DNA from: Scolanthus callimorphus | Lineage: Eukaryota; Cnidaria; Anthozoa; Actiniaria; Edwardsiidae | Assembly (NCBI GenBank): GCA_033964015.1 | Contig: CM066913.1 | Span: forward strand, 5,059,169 to 5,123,168 | Length of the DNA stretch: 64,000 bases | Reading direction: 5' to 3' | Shown: positions 10,042 to 24,900 of the stretch, one piece after another | Layout: every line of letters begins with the position of its first letter | Numbering within the stretch: the stretch's first letter is position 1 | Notes under the pieces: generated by a model | Told to the model about the DNA's origin: nothing | The model's input: the letters and a program-made list of their open reading frames with translations, nothing else | Databases searched by the model: none | Translations under genes and position numbers: made by a program

Positions 10042-13000
10042 TAATTACTGCTGGTACATGACCTTACTTTGGATCTTGTGGTATCATATTACTAGATTTA
10101 TTCTAAAACGAATGGATATGGTCCAGCAAAGGGTTAATTGAGCATTAAAAATGGGCAAAATAACTGAAACCGGAACGTGTTCATTTTTTCATGAGTAGGA
10201 AAAATTGGGGTGTGGTAGTGTCCACGTAACAATATAATATAAGCACTGTAGCCAAATGTGTACAATGATAACTTCAAGGCATTACACTCCTTGAAAACAG
10301 CTGTAATTTTTCTAGAACCATGCTTAATGCTTTACATTGTACTGCTATCATTTTGCAAGCTTGTTTGTTAATAATAAATTATTGTTTATTTTTTATCAGG
10401 CCTGAAGCTGCTTCTGAGAAGGAGTGCCTTCAGATGTGCTGTGAGGCTCTCACAGAACATTTAATCAGCCTGAATGATGCCATTAGAGATGGTGAACTGC
10501 AGGATCACATCGATGCTGCCATTGGCAATATACAATCAACCATGAGATATGAACGAATTGCTGAACATGGACCAACACACCCCACTGTTTCCAGGAAAGA
10601 TCCTCTAGTAACCAGGTAAAGTATTAATTTGTACTTTTAGAACCTTTGTAAGCACTATTATAATGGTTCTATATCATACTTGAAGGAAGTACGCAAAGTC
10701 ATAGCTAGAGGAGAGCAGAGAATATCCCAGCCTAGCTGGCCACGAAGTGCGCTAGAGCTACAGCTCTCAGTATCACTCGCTACAGTACAGCCTGGATGTA
10801 TGTTCACATTTTTTTCGTGTAGTGTGGGTGTAGTGTGCGTGTAGTGTGGATGTAGTCTTGGATTGAGTGTACTACACTCAGCAAACTACACGCAGATCTC
10901 TGCCTAATTATCAAGCTGATATCCAGAGTACGCAAACAAGCTAACTGACTAAGGCGTGCTTTGAATCTTTCCATGTCCGACTTGCTGACTTCACTGTAGA
11001 ACTTTGCGTTTGGAGTTTACAGGAAACTCTTGCAATAAATAGCACATCATGATGAAAGGTATATGAAATTAATCCTTGAGACCTAGCGAATGCGCTTAAA
11101 GAAATTTTTTTGATGCGAGTTTACAGCGCGAGGGATAAAAGCACCTAAACATGCTCAATTGACTAAAGCGTGCTTTGAATCTTGTCATGTTCGATTTGCC
11201 GACATCACTGTAGATCTTTGCATTTGGAGTTTACAGTTTACAAGGAAAACTACTCACATTTTTTTGTGTAATACTACACCCCCACTACCGGTACATGCAC
11301 ACTACACCCACACTACAAAAAAGTTTTTCATTTTTGTGTGAAGAGTCCTTTATTTGCAGGGTTAAACATACCAGGACAGTATAAAACACCACTGTCCTTG
11401 CAAATAAGTTAAATTATTTTATTAAATTATTTTCTCCTTTTTTTAAATTTAATATATTTTTTATATATTCAATATATGATATTTTAAGTAACGAAAACAT
11501 TGATGCTTACAAATGCTTGCTTGTTGTTGGCAATTGTTTTACAGCTTTTGTTATTTCTTTTTTCTTCTTTCTTTTTTCTATTTTACTTCCTTTTAAGTCC
11601 TTAATTTTCTTATTATATTTTCTCTTCTTGCCTACTCTAGATATTTTACTATGCCAGGAAATGATTTAACCATCAAAGAAGAGGAGGAATTGATGAATTC
11701 CAAGCGAGGAGAACACTGCATGGCCCACCAGGGGTGGTTATTTGGAGGAGACCCCCTGAAAGATTTTGCGCGACCAGGCTCCCATGTGTATCTAAGGAGA
11801 GAGGTCATTGCCTGGGGGGACAGCATCAAGCTGCGCTATGGTGACAGACCTGAAGATGCTCCTTTCCTATGGAAACACATGCTGGAATATGCTAAAAGTT
11901 GTGCAAGATTGTGTGATGGACTTCGACTAGACAACTGCCACAGTACACCACTTCATGTTGCTGAGGTATGTAACACGTATGGCCCAGAATAACAGTACCA
12001 TTTATTCTATACACAGTGACCGTAGGTAATTTTGGGCACCTAGTATTACAGCACTTACCAAAGAACATACTATAGAGCGGATTTCACATGACTGTCAAGA
12101 CTTGTCATGTAATTGCAATTGCTTTGCATTCTCATTGGCTACTCATTTTTCTCAGCCAATCAAATTAATCTGTAGTAAATACAATTGTGTAATTACTAAG
12201 TAATTGGTTCGGCTTGCAATTGGCTAAGAAAAAAGCCATCTAGGAGCAAGTCATGATTTCTCTCGATTCTGATTGGCTAGTGATTGCTCAATTGCAATTG
12301 TTTTCACGATGGTCATGTGAAATTCTCTATTACATGTAATTACTAAGTAATTGGTTCAGCTTGCAATTGGCTAGGAAAAAAGCCATTTAGGAGCAAGTCA
12401 TGATTTCTCTCGATTCTGATTGGCTAGTGATTGCTCAATTGCAATTGTTTTCACGATGATCATGTGAAATCCGCTCTATTACATGTCAATGTATGTTATG
12501 TACCTACCTAATCACAGACATGCAATTTTTTAAACCTTAATTTTGATTGGACATAATTTCAAAAAAAATTTGATTGGTCCAATTAATTTTCTCCCCCTCC
12601 CAATACAATACATGTATAAGGCTCTCCATCTGAGTGTTCAGTACTGTGGTTGTTATTGTGTTGTTCTTATTAATTATTCATGAATGTTTAAATTTATCTG
12701 TCATAATTGTTAAATCATGTTATATTTGTCTCATTCCAGTACATGCTTGATGCAGCCCGGAAAGAAAATCCCAACTTGTATGTCGTAGCTGAGCTGTTCA
12801 CAGGTTCAGAGGCAATTGACAATGTGTTTGTTAATCGTCTTGGCATCACTTCACTTATTAGAGGTACGTACAACTACAATACAGTACAGTACTGTATAGC
12901 ACAGTACTTTTTGTACATGCACATTCTAATGAAATATTATTGCCATCATTACTTACCCTCTCTTTCATTCAATTTTTCAAGAAACTGGTGTTACATCTCC

Positions 13001-15925
13001 TCACAGGAGAGTTCCACCAGAGATACCTTCTTGTAACTGATCTCTGGGATACCTCTCGCTCTTTTAATGTCTATTAATTATTCTCAGAGGCCATGTCAGC
13101 TCATGATGCTCATGAGGAGGGGAGGCTCATCTACCGGTATGGAGGAGAGCCTGTTGGAGCCTTTATGGATCCCTTAGCAACCAAACCGTTTGTCCCAGGG
13201 ATTGCACATGCCCTCTACATGGATGTTACCCATGATAATGAGAACCCTTTCCTTGTAAGTGTTGCCTTCCTCATATAGGTTTTGAAATAGAAACCGCTTC
13301 TGAAACAACAATGCTAGACCTTAAGGTCCCAAAGGATGAGACCAGTGAAGTGGCTGATAAGAAAGATAATTATGAAAGCTTGAGGACTTAACACAATAAA
13401 TTTTATGGACATTTCTGTAAATGTGGTAGGGCTATAGTTCTACCAGCTCCTCCCTCTCCATCCTCTCCATTTGGAATTGTTTCAGGTTATCATGCACTAT
13501 ATGAACAGCCTTTATACATAACATATGAACAGCCTTTATAGGCCATGATGTTTTTGCCTAAATAAGTCGTTTAGACCCCATGTCCCACATTCTGCAAGGT
13601 GTACTGTACATGTTTTTGTTTATATATCCATTGTATCCCCTTTCTCTATCCCTTTAGATGAGGTCTGTGTATGATGCCCTTGCCAGCTCAGCACTTGTTG
13701 CCATGGCTTGTTGTGCAACTGGAAGTAGTAGAGGCTATGATGAGCTTGTACCACATCAGGTAAATCATTGACAGGGCTGAGGTTTTCTTTTTCAAATATT
13801 AAGTTGTCAAAAACGTACATTACATTTTCATGCAATTTTCCAATGAAATTGAAATTTGTTAATCCAAAAATATGATTCTTCTGAGTCATGCAGTTGGAAG
13901 AAATATAGGCAGCATGTTTCATCAGGATTTCAAAACACTGAGGAGCGGGTTGGAGGCAAGGCCCATTTTTAAACAGACTTCGAGGGTGTCTGAAAGTCAT
14001 GCCGTTTGATAAAGCTTCTCAAACAAATCACTTAGAGAAAAAGAAGGAATAAAATCTCAAAATATGTGCAAATTTAATGGCGTATCCAAACCTCATCCAC
14101 GGTTATGATATTCCTTGTTTAGTCTATATGAAATTTTAATGAGTTTGAGAATGATGTGTTAAACATAACGTGCATAGCGTCTTCTTTAATGAATGCTTTC
14201 TTTGTATTGTATTTCTTTTCAAGGTTCATGTGGTAAATGAGGAAAGGCATTACATGTCTGCTAAAAACAAGAATTCAAAACTCCCGACTAAGGCTTACTT
14301 ATCGCCAGATGCTGGTATAATAGCAGCCAAGAAAGTTATTAATGAGTTGCACCGACAACTAGGAGAAGAGGGCTACTCTCAGGTACTTGCTTCCTGTGCT
14401 ATCAACACTAGAACTACCGGTAAAAATATTCTGTCAAGTGTACAAGCCCCGTGCAGTGCACCGAATTAAAGGATATTGGAATCAAGTGGTGTCTGCTAAA
14501 TGTTTGCCATTTTGATTAATGGCTGGCAATTCATAGATCCGGCCTGCCATTCATACTCATCGTTACTGTTGTCCCACAAACAAACAAAGTTTCTCCTAAA
14601 AAATTGGCCAAAAATAATAATAATAATAATAATAACGGTTTTTAAAAATACGCATTATGCTATACGCCTCAATGCGATTACAATAGTGTAGTTTAAATAA
14701 ACTAGAGACTATATAGTTTAATATAGAGACTATATAGTTTAATATTCCAATCCCGCTAAGGTTTACCAGATATCTTTATCTTCGGATCATTTGAGATTAC
14801 ATTGTCATAAAAGGCAAAAAAGTGCTGCACATCGGACCGATTTCAACTACCTGGAAGCAACGCGCGCATACAAGTTACTTAGCACACGGAATGTAATATA
14901 ACTACTGACATTCAACGCGCACATTCGCTATAGCTGGAATCGTCCATTACTAGTTGAAAGAACAATTTTCCTTCCTCCATCCCGGACTCTGGCTAAATCT
15001 ATGATCTCTACAGGTGTATGTGGATCAGATTCATCGAGACGTACACGCTATCACTCGCCACTGTCCAGACAAGCGCAAGACTGTAGTTTTGGTAGCTCAC
15101 TCTGCCTTCCAAGATCCACCTGATCATCTCAAACCCAGCCTTAAGAGCCTCCAGATCCACATGGAGGGCATACCACCACTCAATATTCCTGGTGAGGTCC
15201 CTTCTAGGGCATCAGCACTGGACTTTTTTTCGTCCGAACTTTTATATCCCGACACTAACCACTGGGGGTGTTGACAGTAAGGCACGCGGCGCACGATGCA
15301 TAGATGGCGAGCGCTCTTGGCTTTTCAAAAACCGAGAGCGGGAGCTACAATTCTGCTTATAATATGTCGTTCTTTGGTTGTCAATTGAAATCATTAGCTA
15401 TTTTTTGATCACTATCATGTAGCTGATCGAAAAATGTCGGAGGAGAGTATCGGTCGCGGAACAACAAATACACGTCCCAGCTGATTTCTTGCTCAAATTA
15501 GCCCCGTTTTTGTTGCATCGCCAAGTGTTCCAAACAGATTGTAAAAAAATATCTGGGTTTGACGATGATTCAATCAAGTTTTCGCTTCTCAAAACTACTC
15601 GCTCTGCACCTACCGGTAGGAACGTTTCGTTTTGATCAACAATCCTTTGCGCACCGTGAGATCAGCTGGTCGTTACTTTGAACATTCCCGGTCGCTATTT
15701 TCAGGAGACAGGAAACTTCCAAGGATATGCTACATACCCGACACCAGGACTTTAAGTACCTTTTTAAACATTTGTTTTTTAGGTGAAGTAGAAGAAATCA
15801 TCATGGAAGCAATGCTTGTGAAAACAGATGGAGAGGAACCATTCCAGAAGGACAAGGATTTTATTAACGGCTTGCAGTCACACCGGGTACTCATGCAGCA
15901 ACACATACCTCTCGGAAAGTCAAAG
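7204..15925 (+). CDS. AGL: AGL exons 1-12: N-terminal and 4-alpha-glucanotransferase (GH13-like) half
   Basis: Exons: 7204-7278, 7849-8082, 8171-8752, 9309-9527, 10400-10615, 11641-11965, 12740-12863, 13088-13254, 13658-13759, 14224-14382, 15014-15191, 15783-15925. Exon 3 carries [20 protein letters not shown] and [11 protein letters not shown]. The transferase catalytic acids of the family are present: nucleophile Asp in [10 protein letters not shown] (end of exon 6), acid/base Glu in [10 protein letters not shown] (exon 7) and the third Asp in DVTHDNENP (exon 8). Exon 9 has [17 protein letters not shown]. Exon 2 is 234 bp where 235 would preserve phase, and exon 1 is 75 bp where 76 would. 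Both missing bases fall in homopolymers. Introns here hold MITEs (12073-12478, 16113-16265 next door) and no other gene. Confidence 0.93.
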
Positions 15926-18900
15926 GTAACGAATCCCTTTATTATAGTTAAAACTGACCGGCTGGTTGTCCGGTGAAATGCCGATAAGTAGACGTTTCTG
16001 CTGATATTCACAGACGTGAGATTCCAACTTTCAGGGTCAGAAATTGCGACCATATGGTCGCCAATGGCGACTACATTTAGGTTTTGGAGAGCAAACATTT
16101 CAACCTAGTCCGTAGCCTGCTAGCCGGCTCTCCTGTGGTTTTTTCGGATATTCGATTTTGTTGGCGCGCGGGATTCCTGTGTCAATGCCGACGCCACAGG
16201 AACCCCGCGCGCGCCCTAACGAATGCTTCTCTGGAAAACCCACTGGAGAGCCGGCTCGCAGGCTACCTAGTCCGCAAATGGCGACTTAACTTGCCATTCT
16301 GTAGTTTTTTAATGTACTTCTCAAAATAGACCTTTTCCGCTTGAGTGGGGGCCCTGTGGTCTGTTTACCCAACTGACACTCAAGCGTAGAATGTTCTTTG
16401 TTTCCACACATCAATATTAATGAATTTTCGCATGCATTACAAGAAAACAAAACACATTGTTGGGAAAACAAACCTAGCAAAACCACAGGGCACTCAAGCG
16501 GGAAAAATAGCGACCAGATTTCTATAATGGCGACCAAACTTACTTTTTACAGGGCTTTAAATTTTTTTCTAATTTATGTGTTACCATCGTGCATTTATCG
16601 CAATCCATGGTCCAACGCCATTACTATAGTGTTTCATTAATAAAGGTTTCACAGATACTGTATGGTGTCCCATGGTCAATTTCTATGCCAGCATCAGTGC
16701 TATTAGTCTCCTCAAGCAGGTAGAAGTTAAAGCAGTTATAACTGTTACTGCGTGCCATGGTCTATCGGTATTTCAACCTCGCTGTTGTTATTCGTCTCCG
16801 TGGACAGGCAGAATAAGCGCTTTATTGTACCCTTGACGGGCATGCGAAGTTCTTTCTTCCAGCAGGTAGAAGCTATAGCAGTTATAACTGTTACTGCGTG
16901 CCATGGTCTATCGGTATTTCAACCTCGCTGTTGTTATTCGTCTCAGTGGACAGGCAGAATAAGCGCTTGATTGTACCCTTGACGGGCATGCGAAGTTCTT
17001 TCTTCCAGCAGGTAGAAGCTATAGCAGTTATAACTGTTACTGCGTGCCATGGTCTATCGGTATTTCAACCTCGCTGTTGTTATTCGTCTCAGTGGACAGG
17101 CAGAATAAGTGCTTGATTGTACCCTTGACGGCCGTGCGAAGTTCTTTCTTGCGCCACAGGCACAGCACTGGGTTTAGAGTGGCGTTTAGAAACATGCATG
17201 TTAGAGCCACATTGTTCACTACTCTTACAGCCCTGTCTGAATCATCCATCTTGGCATACAATGCCGTGGCTACCACCGTAGGCGTGTAGCAAACCAGGGT
17301 GACAACCCCTATGTACACCATCGTTACTAGTGATTTCCTATACTTAGACACGTTGAAACTTGATCTCTGGTTGGGTATGGCCTTGTTACTCTGCGATGCC
17401 GTTTGGCATCCCACGTTAATGGTGAGTTTTCGCAGTGCCTGGTAAGCCGTAGTGTAGGGAACCACGATGATCACGATTAATGAAACTATCATGAACAAGA
17501 AGAAGTTCAGTGTGAAAATGGTTTGTCCTTTGCCAAAGAGCAGTAGTGTAGGAATAGAAGATATGAGCCACCCAAAGCCAGTAGCGATGACAACGCGCTT
17601 ACCCGTCACAGTCAAGCGATAGGACATCTTGAGTTTCACAGCCAAGCATCGGTCGATACTTACAATGGCAAGAGTCCATAGAGACACCACACAGACGAAG
17701 TGGGACAGAGGAAGGCGTGCATCCGCCGCCACACAGTACAGGCCCGGTAAAAACTGAATCATCGCCAATAAATTTATCACATAAATTGGCTGAACTATGA
17801 ACCCTACTAGGAAGTCTGTTGCAGCCAAGGTAAAGAGGAGGATTTTCGAGGGCGAGCGAAAAGACGTTGTCTTTCTAATAGTCCACATAATCAACGAATT
17901 TAAAATCGTTGCTATGATCGCTGAAAGGAAGTTCAGCACAAACAGAAACACTAGATAACTCTCATCTTTGTAATGCGACGAGTCGTACTTGAGAAATAAA
18001 CAAACTTTTTTCATATTTCTTTTTTGTACCGTTTTCAGGCAGGATAAGGCTTGACTTGCTCACCGTGTTATTCCTTTCCTTCTCTTTGGCACCCTTGCGA
18101 ATTTCTTGATTATTCGGAAGATCTTGAATATAGAGGATGCTGATGCTGTTGAAATGACGAGATCTCCCCGTAATTTTGTTGTTTTCCAGCGTACGCGTTT
18201 TCTGTCCCATTGGAGTCTTACGCTTAATAATCCCCAAGAGAAAAATTTCTTCACATTCTAATTCATACCTGATATAACCTGGCCAACTATTGATTACATT
18301 TCATGTACCTGTATTTCTTCGCTCTCCAATGGAGACCTTCACAAGAAAAGCAAAAATGGACTTTTTTTGTTACATTTTACAAATGTGCTGGAAACTCTAG
18401 TAGGCTGATAATGTTCTAATCTCGTACAAAACGGCAGGTGGTCGAATGGTTTCAAAAGCACAAACATTGCTCAGCAATCACTAAATGAGGAGTTTCACTT
18501 TCGTTGTTCAAAATTACTAGCGGTATATTTTTTCCATTGTCGCCGACAACATAATACAGACTTTAGTTTATTCAACTATCCTGCGTTTATTCACTGAGCA
18601 AATTTTGCAGTTATCCGTTTTACCGTACAAACATTTTGTGTTCTTTTCAGTTTAGAAAGTAAACGCATAAAGAATTTCGGTGCCTGGGATTGGAATCTGC
18701 ACGAAAGTTGTTGCCAAGAAATAATTCTGCGGGTGGAAGTAATCGGCTATAAAACCATCAATGAGCTTCTACTACTACTTTAACAAGTCAGCCTTTTTGT
18801 TATCTAAACGGCGGACTGTTGTTCGTTAAAAAGGCCCTGTAGAAAAAGTTGTACATACTCATACCTGATATTTTTATTTTATGTAAACCTTGGAATTTGT

Positions 18901-21900
18901 AATCCCAAAAGCATTAATACAAAGGAACGGGTCCTAATTTAGAATAAGTGTAATTTAGAAATCGTATCTTAAATTTGTAAAATAGATTATACAAAATGTC
19001 GTCCAGACATTCAATGCACGCGTCGAGTCACCTGTCTCGTGCGATTAGGGGAGTGAAAAGAAATGATAATTTATTGATAATAATAACCTAACATAGCCGC
19101 CGAGTTTAATACCCTTTACAGCGTGTAAATCGTTTGTTTGAGGTTGAAAAGCGCGCATAACTAAAATGTTTAATCATATGCAAAGGAAAGGTGTAAAGAC
19201 GTTTGGTGGTTGTCCTTTTTGTTTTGTAACTACCAATGTTGAAGATTTTGTAAGAAATTCATATAATTCTGAGTAAGAGTACAAAATCATTATAATGCCA
19301 ATAAAAAATATAAGAATTGAAACCCAGATCAAGCCAGATCAGTAAATGGGACACGAAAGGGCTGACATTAGCCTGCGAGCCGGCTCTACAGCGTTTTTTT
19401 TGGGATATTTGATTTTTTTTTTAGCGCGCAGGAATCCCGCGCGAAATTGGAATGCAAACGTTTGATTGTGAAAGTTCAATAAGAGGGTATTGTTAACCGC
19501 TACTATTTTGCGCGAAATCATCGAGACATATTTTTACAGTACTACTCTTTCTCTTAATTACAGCTAGCATTTTCTTGTCTTTTTTCAGACGTGTCGAGTT
19601 GTCCCTTGTGCCGGTAACAAGTTCGATGTATTCTTTGATCACTTCGCACCTGGAAGCGTCATTGCCTTTCAAGTGAACATGGAGCCCAATGTCCGCCAAG
19701 CTCTAGGGAAACTGAGGTTAGTCTAATTTGCTACGGCAGAACCCTGAGGTCGATTCCTGAAAAGAGGACTAATTTAATCCAGGTGTAGCGGCTTAGCGGC
19801 CAGGAATAATCTCCTATTCTAGGATTAGCTATCCCAATGGACGATTCTAGCTATAAGCGCGCGCGCTCTTCTTTATTCAGAAATGCACAAGCCGTGTCCC
19901 ACAACTACCAGAATGCAGCGCGCGCTTTTTTAGCAGTTTGTTTGACAAATGTCCCACATCTACCGACATGCAGTGCGCGCGTGCGTTATAGCTGGAATCG
20001 TCCGTTGGTTTCTGAAAGCACAAGTTATTCCCGGATTAGTTATTTCAGAAATAAGACAAACATAACCAGTTTGACTGTTTTTAAAGTGATTTTATTGGCT
20101 GCAATTTGGCGCAGAAAACAACTTTTTTGGGGCTACCTGTGCAACCATGTGGAGACTCGGCCCCAAAGTCAAAATAGCGGAGTGGATAAAATATGATTTT
20201 TGTTGTTAAACAGACTAGATCCTTTATCAAATGGTAATTAGAGCGGTTTTCACATGACTGTCGTGAAAACAATTGCAATTCAGCAATCACTAGCCAATCA
20301 GAATGGAGAGAAATCACGACTTGCTCCTAAATGGCTTTTTCTCTCAGCCAATTGCAAGCCGAACCAATTACTAGGTAATTACACAATTGCATTTACTACA
20401 GAATTTGATTGGCTGACAACGCAAAGCAATCGCAATTACAACAAATCTTGACAGTCATGTGAAATCTGCTCTATTGACAATACAGCAAGCGTCTACATAG
20501 TTAGTTATCATTCTCGGCCTTGATGAGGTTTATGTTACTGAAATGTGAACAACGAGCAAAATAATTTGGTCACTCCACAGATCTTTATCATGTGCCCTGT
20601 ATGGTGAAAAGTCAGCTCTTACAGCTGAGACATCCGAACTGGTGAAGGAATTAGAGGCTGTCTTATCCAGTCTTAGTCTAGCTGACCTGAACCGGGTGCT
20701 GTATCGATGTCAAAACGAAGAGGAGGATGACGGACACGGGGGAGGAGTGTATGTCCTGGAGGATGTGGGGGCAATGACATACTGTGGACTGCAAGGTTTG
20801 TGACTAGGGAGGGAAAGGGGAGGGGGAGTAGGGGGATGACGGACACGGGGGAGGAGTGTATGTCCTGGAGGATGTGGGGGCAATGACATACTGTGGACTG
20901 CAAGGTTTGTGACTAGGGAGGGAAAGGGGAGGGGGAGTAGGGGGATGACGGACATGGGGGAGGAGTGTATGTCCTGGAGGATGTGGGGGCAATGACATAC
21001 TGTGGACTGCAAGGTTTGTGACTAGGGAGGGGAAAGGGGAGGGGGAGTAGGGGGATGACGGACATGGGGGAGGAGTGTATGTCCTGGAGGATGTGGGGGC
21101 AATGACATACTGTGGACTGCAAGGTTTGTGACTAGGGAGGGGAAAGGGGAGGGGGAGTAGGGGGATGACGGACACGGGGGAGGAGTGTATGTCCTGGAGG
21201 ATGTGGGGGCAATGACATACTGTGGACTGCAAGGTTTGTGACTAGGGAGGGGAAAGGGGAGGGGGAGTAGGGGGATGACGGACATGGGGGAGGAGTGTAT
21301 GTCCTGGAGGATGTGGGGGCAATGACATACTGTGGACTGCAAGGTTTGTGACTAGGGAGGGGAAAGGGGAGGGGGAGTAGGGGATGACGGACATGGGGGA
21401 GGAGTGTATGTCCTGGAGGATGTGGGGGCAATGACATACTGTGGACTGCAAGGTTTGTGACTAGGGAGGGGAAAGGGGAGGGGGAGTAGGGGGATGACGG
21501 ACACGGGGGAGGAGTGTATGTCCTGGAGGATGTGGGGGCAATGACATACTGTGGACTGCAAGGTTTGTGACTAGGGAGGGGAAAGGGGAGGGGGAGTAGG
21601 GGGATGACGGACATGGGGGAGGAGTGTATGTCCTGGAGGATGTGGGGGCAATGACATACTGTGGACTGCAAGGTTTGTGACTAGGGAGGGGAAAGGGGAG
21701 GGGGAAAGGGGAGGGGGAGTAGGGGTATGACGGACATGGGGGAGGAGTGTATGTCCTGGAGGATGTGGGGGCAATGACATACTGTGGACTGCAAGGTTTG
21801 TGACTAGGGAGGGGAAAGGGGAGGGGAAAGGGGGAGGGGAGTAGGGGTATGACGGACATGGGGGAGGAGTGTATGTCCTGGAGGATGTGGGGGCAATGAC

Positions 21901-24900
21901 ATACTGTGGACTGCAAGGTTTGTGACTAGGGAGGGGAAAGGGGAGGGGGAGTAGGGGGATGACGGACATGGGAGAGGAGTGTATGTCCTGGAGGATGTGG
22001 GGGCAATGACATACTGTGGACTGCAAGGTTTGTGACTAGGGAGGGGAAAGGGGAGGGGGAAAGGGGAGGGGGAGTAGGGTATGACGGACATGGGAGAGGA
22101 GTGTATGTCCTGGAGGATGTGGGGGCAATGACATACTGTGGACTGCAAGGTTTGTGACTAGGGAGGGGAGGGGGCTTATGAAGGGGAGGGGGCTTATGTG
22201 GTACTTGATGGGAAGGACACGTTTGTTATGAGGAGGGCCTAGTCACTTTGTATTGTAGCATTTAGAACTTGCCGTCTTTTGCACCGTGTCTAATGATAAG
22301 GTTATTTGCGTCTTGTCGCCGATTGGCGACCAGTGGTCACAAACATGATTTTTAATTCAGTTGCCAGGCCCAATTTTCTGGTCGCATTGGTGACAGAAGA
22401 TCACATTTTCAATTCAATTTCAATTTCAATTTCAGGTTTCTTGTCAGTGCTTAGCCACGTCCGGCAGCACAACGACCTTGCACATCCAATATGTCGCAAC
22501 CTACGTGCTGGCGACTGGATGATGAACTACTGCGTAAATCGTCTACTACCTTTCCACGGCACTAAACAGGTACGTCTTTCAAGTGGCGCCTTCCATGCTC
22601 TCCGTTCTAGACATCACGATTCCATTTTCATACCAAGAGCTCTCGGCTCTTTCACCTCGCGGGGCATTCTCGTACCCAGAGCTCACCGTCTCATCTGCTC
22701 GCAGGGGAGGCTCTGAGGAGATCCATTCAGGACCTTCGCTGATAGGCTGATTTTGGACCTAGTGGCATACGCAGAAAGTTGTTTCTCTCAGCTCTGTATC
22801 AAATCTCGCGCATGCGTCAATGACTGTGACCAGAGCCTCCCCCTCGAGGTAAGGCGCATGCGTCAATGTCTGTCACAAGAGCCTTCCCCTCGAGGTGACG
22901 AGCCGGGGAGCTCTGGGTTCGAGAATACCCTCAAAATTACTTGTAGATTGTAGATGGCATGTTGAAAAGACGACTAGCAGATGTATTTTAATTTAATGTT
23001 ATTTTAAAAGCGCGATAATAACTGGGTTAATGTACGCACGCGCGCCGTTTTAGGCAATCAGCGAAGGGTCTCAAATGGCTGTCACCAAAACCTCCCCTCG
23101 AGGTGACGAGTCGAGGAGCCCTGGGGACGATAATGTTTGCGCGCGCTGCATTTCGGTAAATGAGGGCCATTTTGCGAACAAAGTCTAAAGAAAGCGCACG
23201 CGCACTTCATCCTGATAATTTCAAGAGTGTGCGTGTGCTTGTAACCGGAATGACCGGAACTACAACATGTACAAAACGCGGCAGCACGCCTACTCACGGG
23301 AACAAGAAAATATGATCATATAACACCGGTGCTAAAAGAGCTTCACTGGCTACCTATATCTGAGCGAATTAATTTCAAAGTTCTACTCTTGACTTTCAAA
23401 TCATTGAATAATTTAGCCCCATCCTACTTGGTGGACCAACTACGTCCTTATAAGCCTACAAGGAATCTGCGCTCAATGAATAAGAGGCTTTTAATACAGC
23501 CCTCATACAACCTGAAATCATATGGCTCTAAATCCTTTTCTTATATGGCACCTAAACTATGGAACGCGCTACCTCTTCAAATAAGGACTTGCGAATGCTA
23601 CAGTACTTTTAAATCTCTGGTTAAAACGCTTCTTTTTAGAAAACATATGATTAAGTGAAATATACTATTATTATTTTATTTTATTTTTCATTTATCTTAT
23701 TTTCTTTTAATTCTATTATTGTAATTTTTACTACTATTTTAATATTTTTATTGTACGTTTTTTTTATTTTAGATATCTTGCAATAACTTGTATTTTTCAA
23801 AGGAATTTTAATCTAGGCCATGTTATCACCAATTGTAAATATCTTATCAGTTATTCCATTTTAAACTATTGTTATGATATATCATTGTAAAGCGCCACTG
23901 GATTTTTAGTAGAAGTGGCGCTATATAAATTGATTATCATTATTATATTATTATTAATGGCCACTTTGATCTCGCACATTGACTTCCAACATTATTATTT
24001 CAGCTTGGCGTGTGGCTAGGTAAAGCATTCTCGCTTGTCAAGGAATGCCCTCGATATCTGGTGCCGTGCTATTTTGACGCGATTATCACTCCTTTGTACC
24101 TTCTACTGCTGAACAGAGCTTGGGAGCAAATGTCAAGGTAAAGTAAGACAAATCCATTCATATCAACTAGAACGGATTTCAGGTTTCTAGAAGTAAGTAT
24201 AACTTGCTTCATGGCTAACTAAACAAAGGTCCAAGACCTCAAACAATAGGAACATGTAGAAAACATTGATTTACTTTCGAAAGTCATCCGATCTATCATA
24301 CACACCATGCTATAAGGAAAATATGAAAAGGCACGGTTACGATACGGAAACTTGCCTACTGTCACGGCGCGGTATCGGTCACGTCACAGTAACTGTCACG
24401 GTACAGTCACGGTAACGATTATGGCACGGTAACGGCCACGTCAAAGTAACCGTCACGGTACGATAACGGTCACTTCACGGCAACGGCCACGTCACAGTAA
24501 CTGTCACGGTACGGTAACGGCGACGACGCGTCAACGGTCACGTCACGGTAACTGTCCCAGTACGGGTAACGGTCATTTCACGGTAACCGTCACGGTACGA
24601 TAACGGTCACTTCACGGCAACGGTCACGTCACTGTAACTGTCACGGTACGGTAACGGCGACGTCGCGTCAACGGTCACGTCACGGTAACTGTCCCAGTAC
24701 GGGTAACGGTCACTTCACGGTAACTGTCACGGTACGGTAACGGCGACGTCACGGTCACGGTAACGGTCACGTCACAGTAACTGTCACGGTACGGTAACGG
24801 TCACGTCACGGTAACGGTTACGTCACTGTAACTGTCACGGTACGGTAACGGCGACGTCACGGTAACGGTCACCTCACGGTAACTGTCCCAGTACGGGTAA

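Noticed and set aside
16752..17289. Plus-strand frames beginning MPWSIGIST in three copies
   Set aside because: Antisense shadows of the duplicated GPCR 3' end.
20673..22148. Series of minus-strand open frames beginning [10 protein letters not shown] with Pro/Ser-rich repeats
   Set aside because: They are the complement of the AGL exon-14 minisatellite, start again in each unit, and have no exon structure or independent support.
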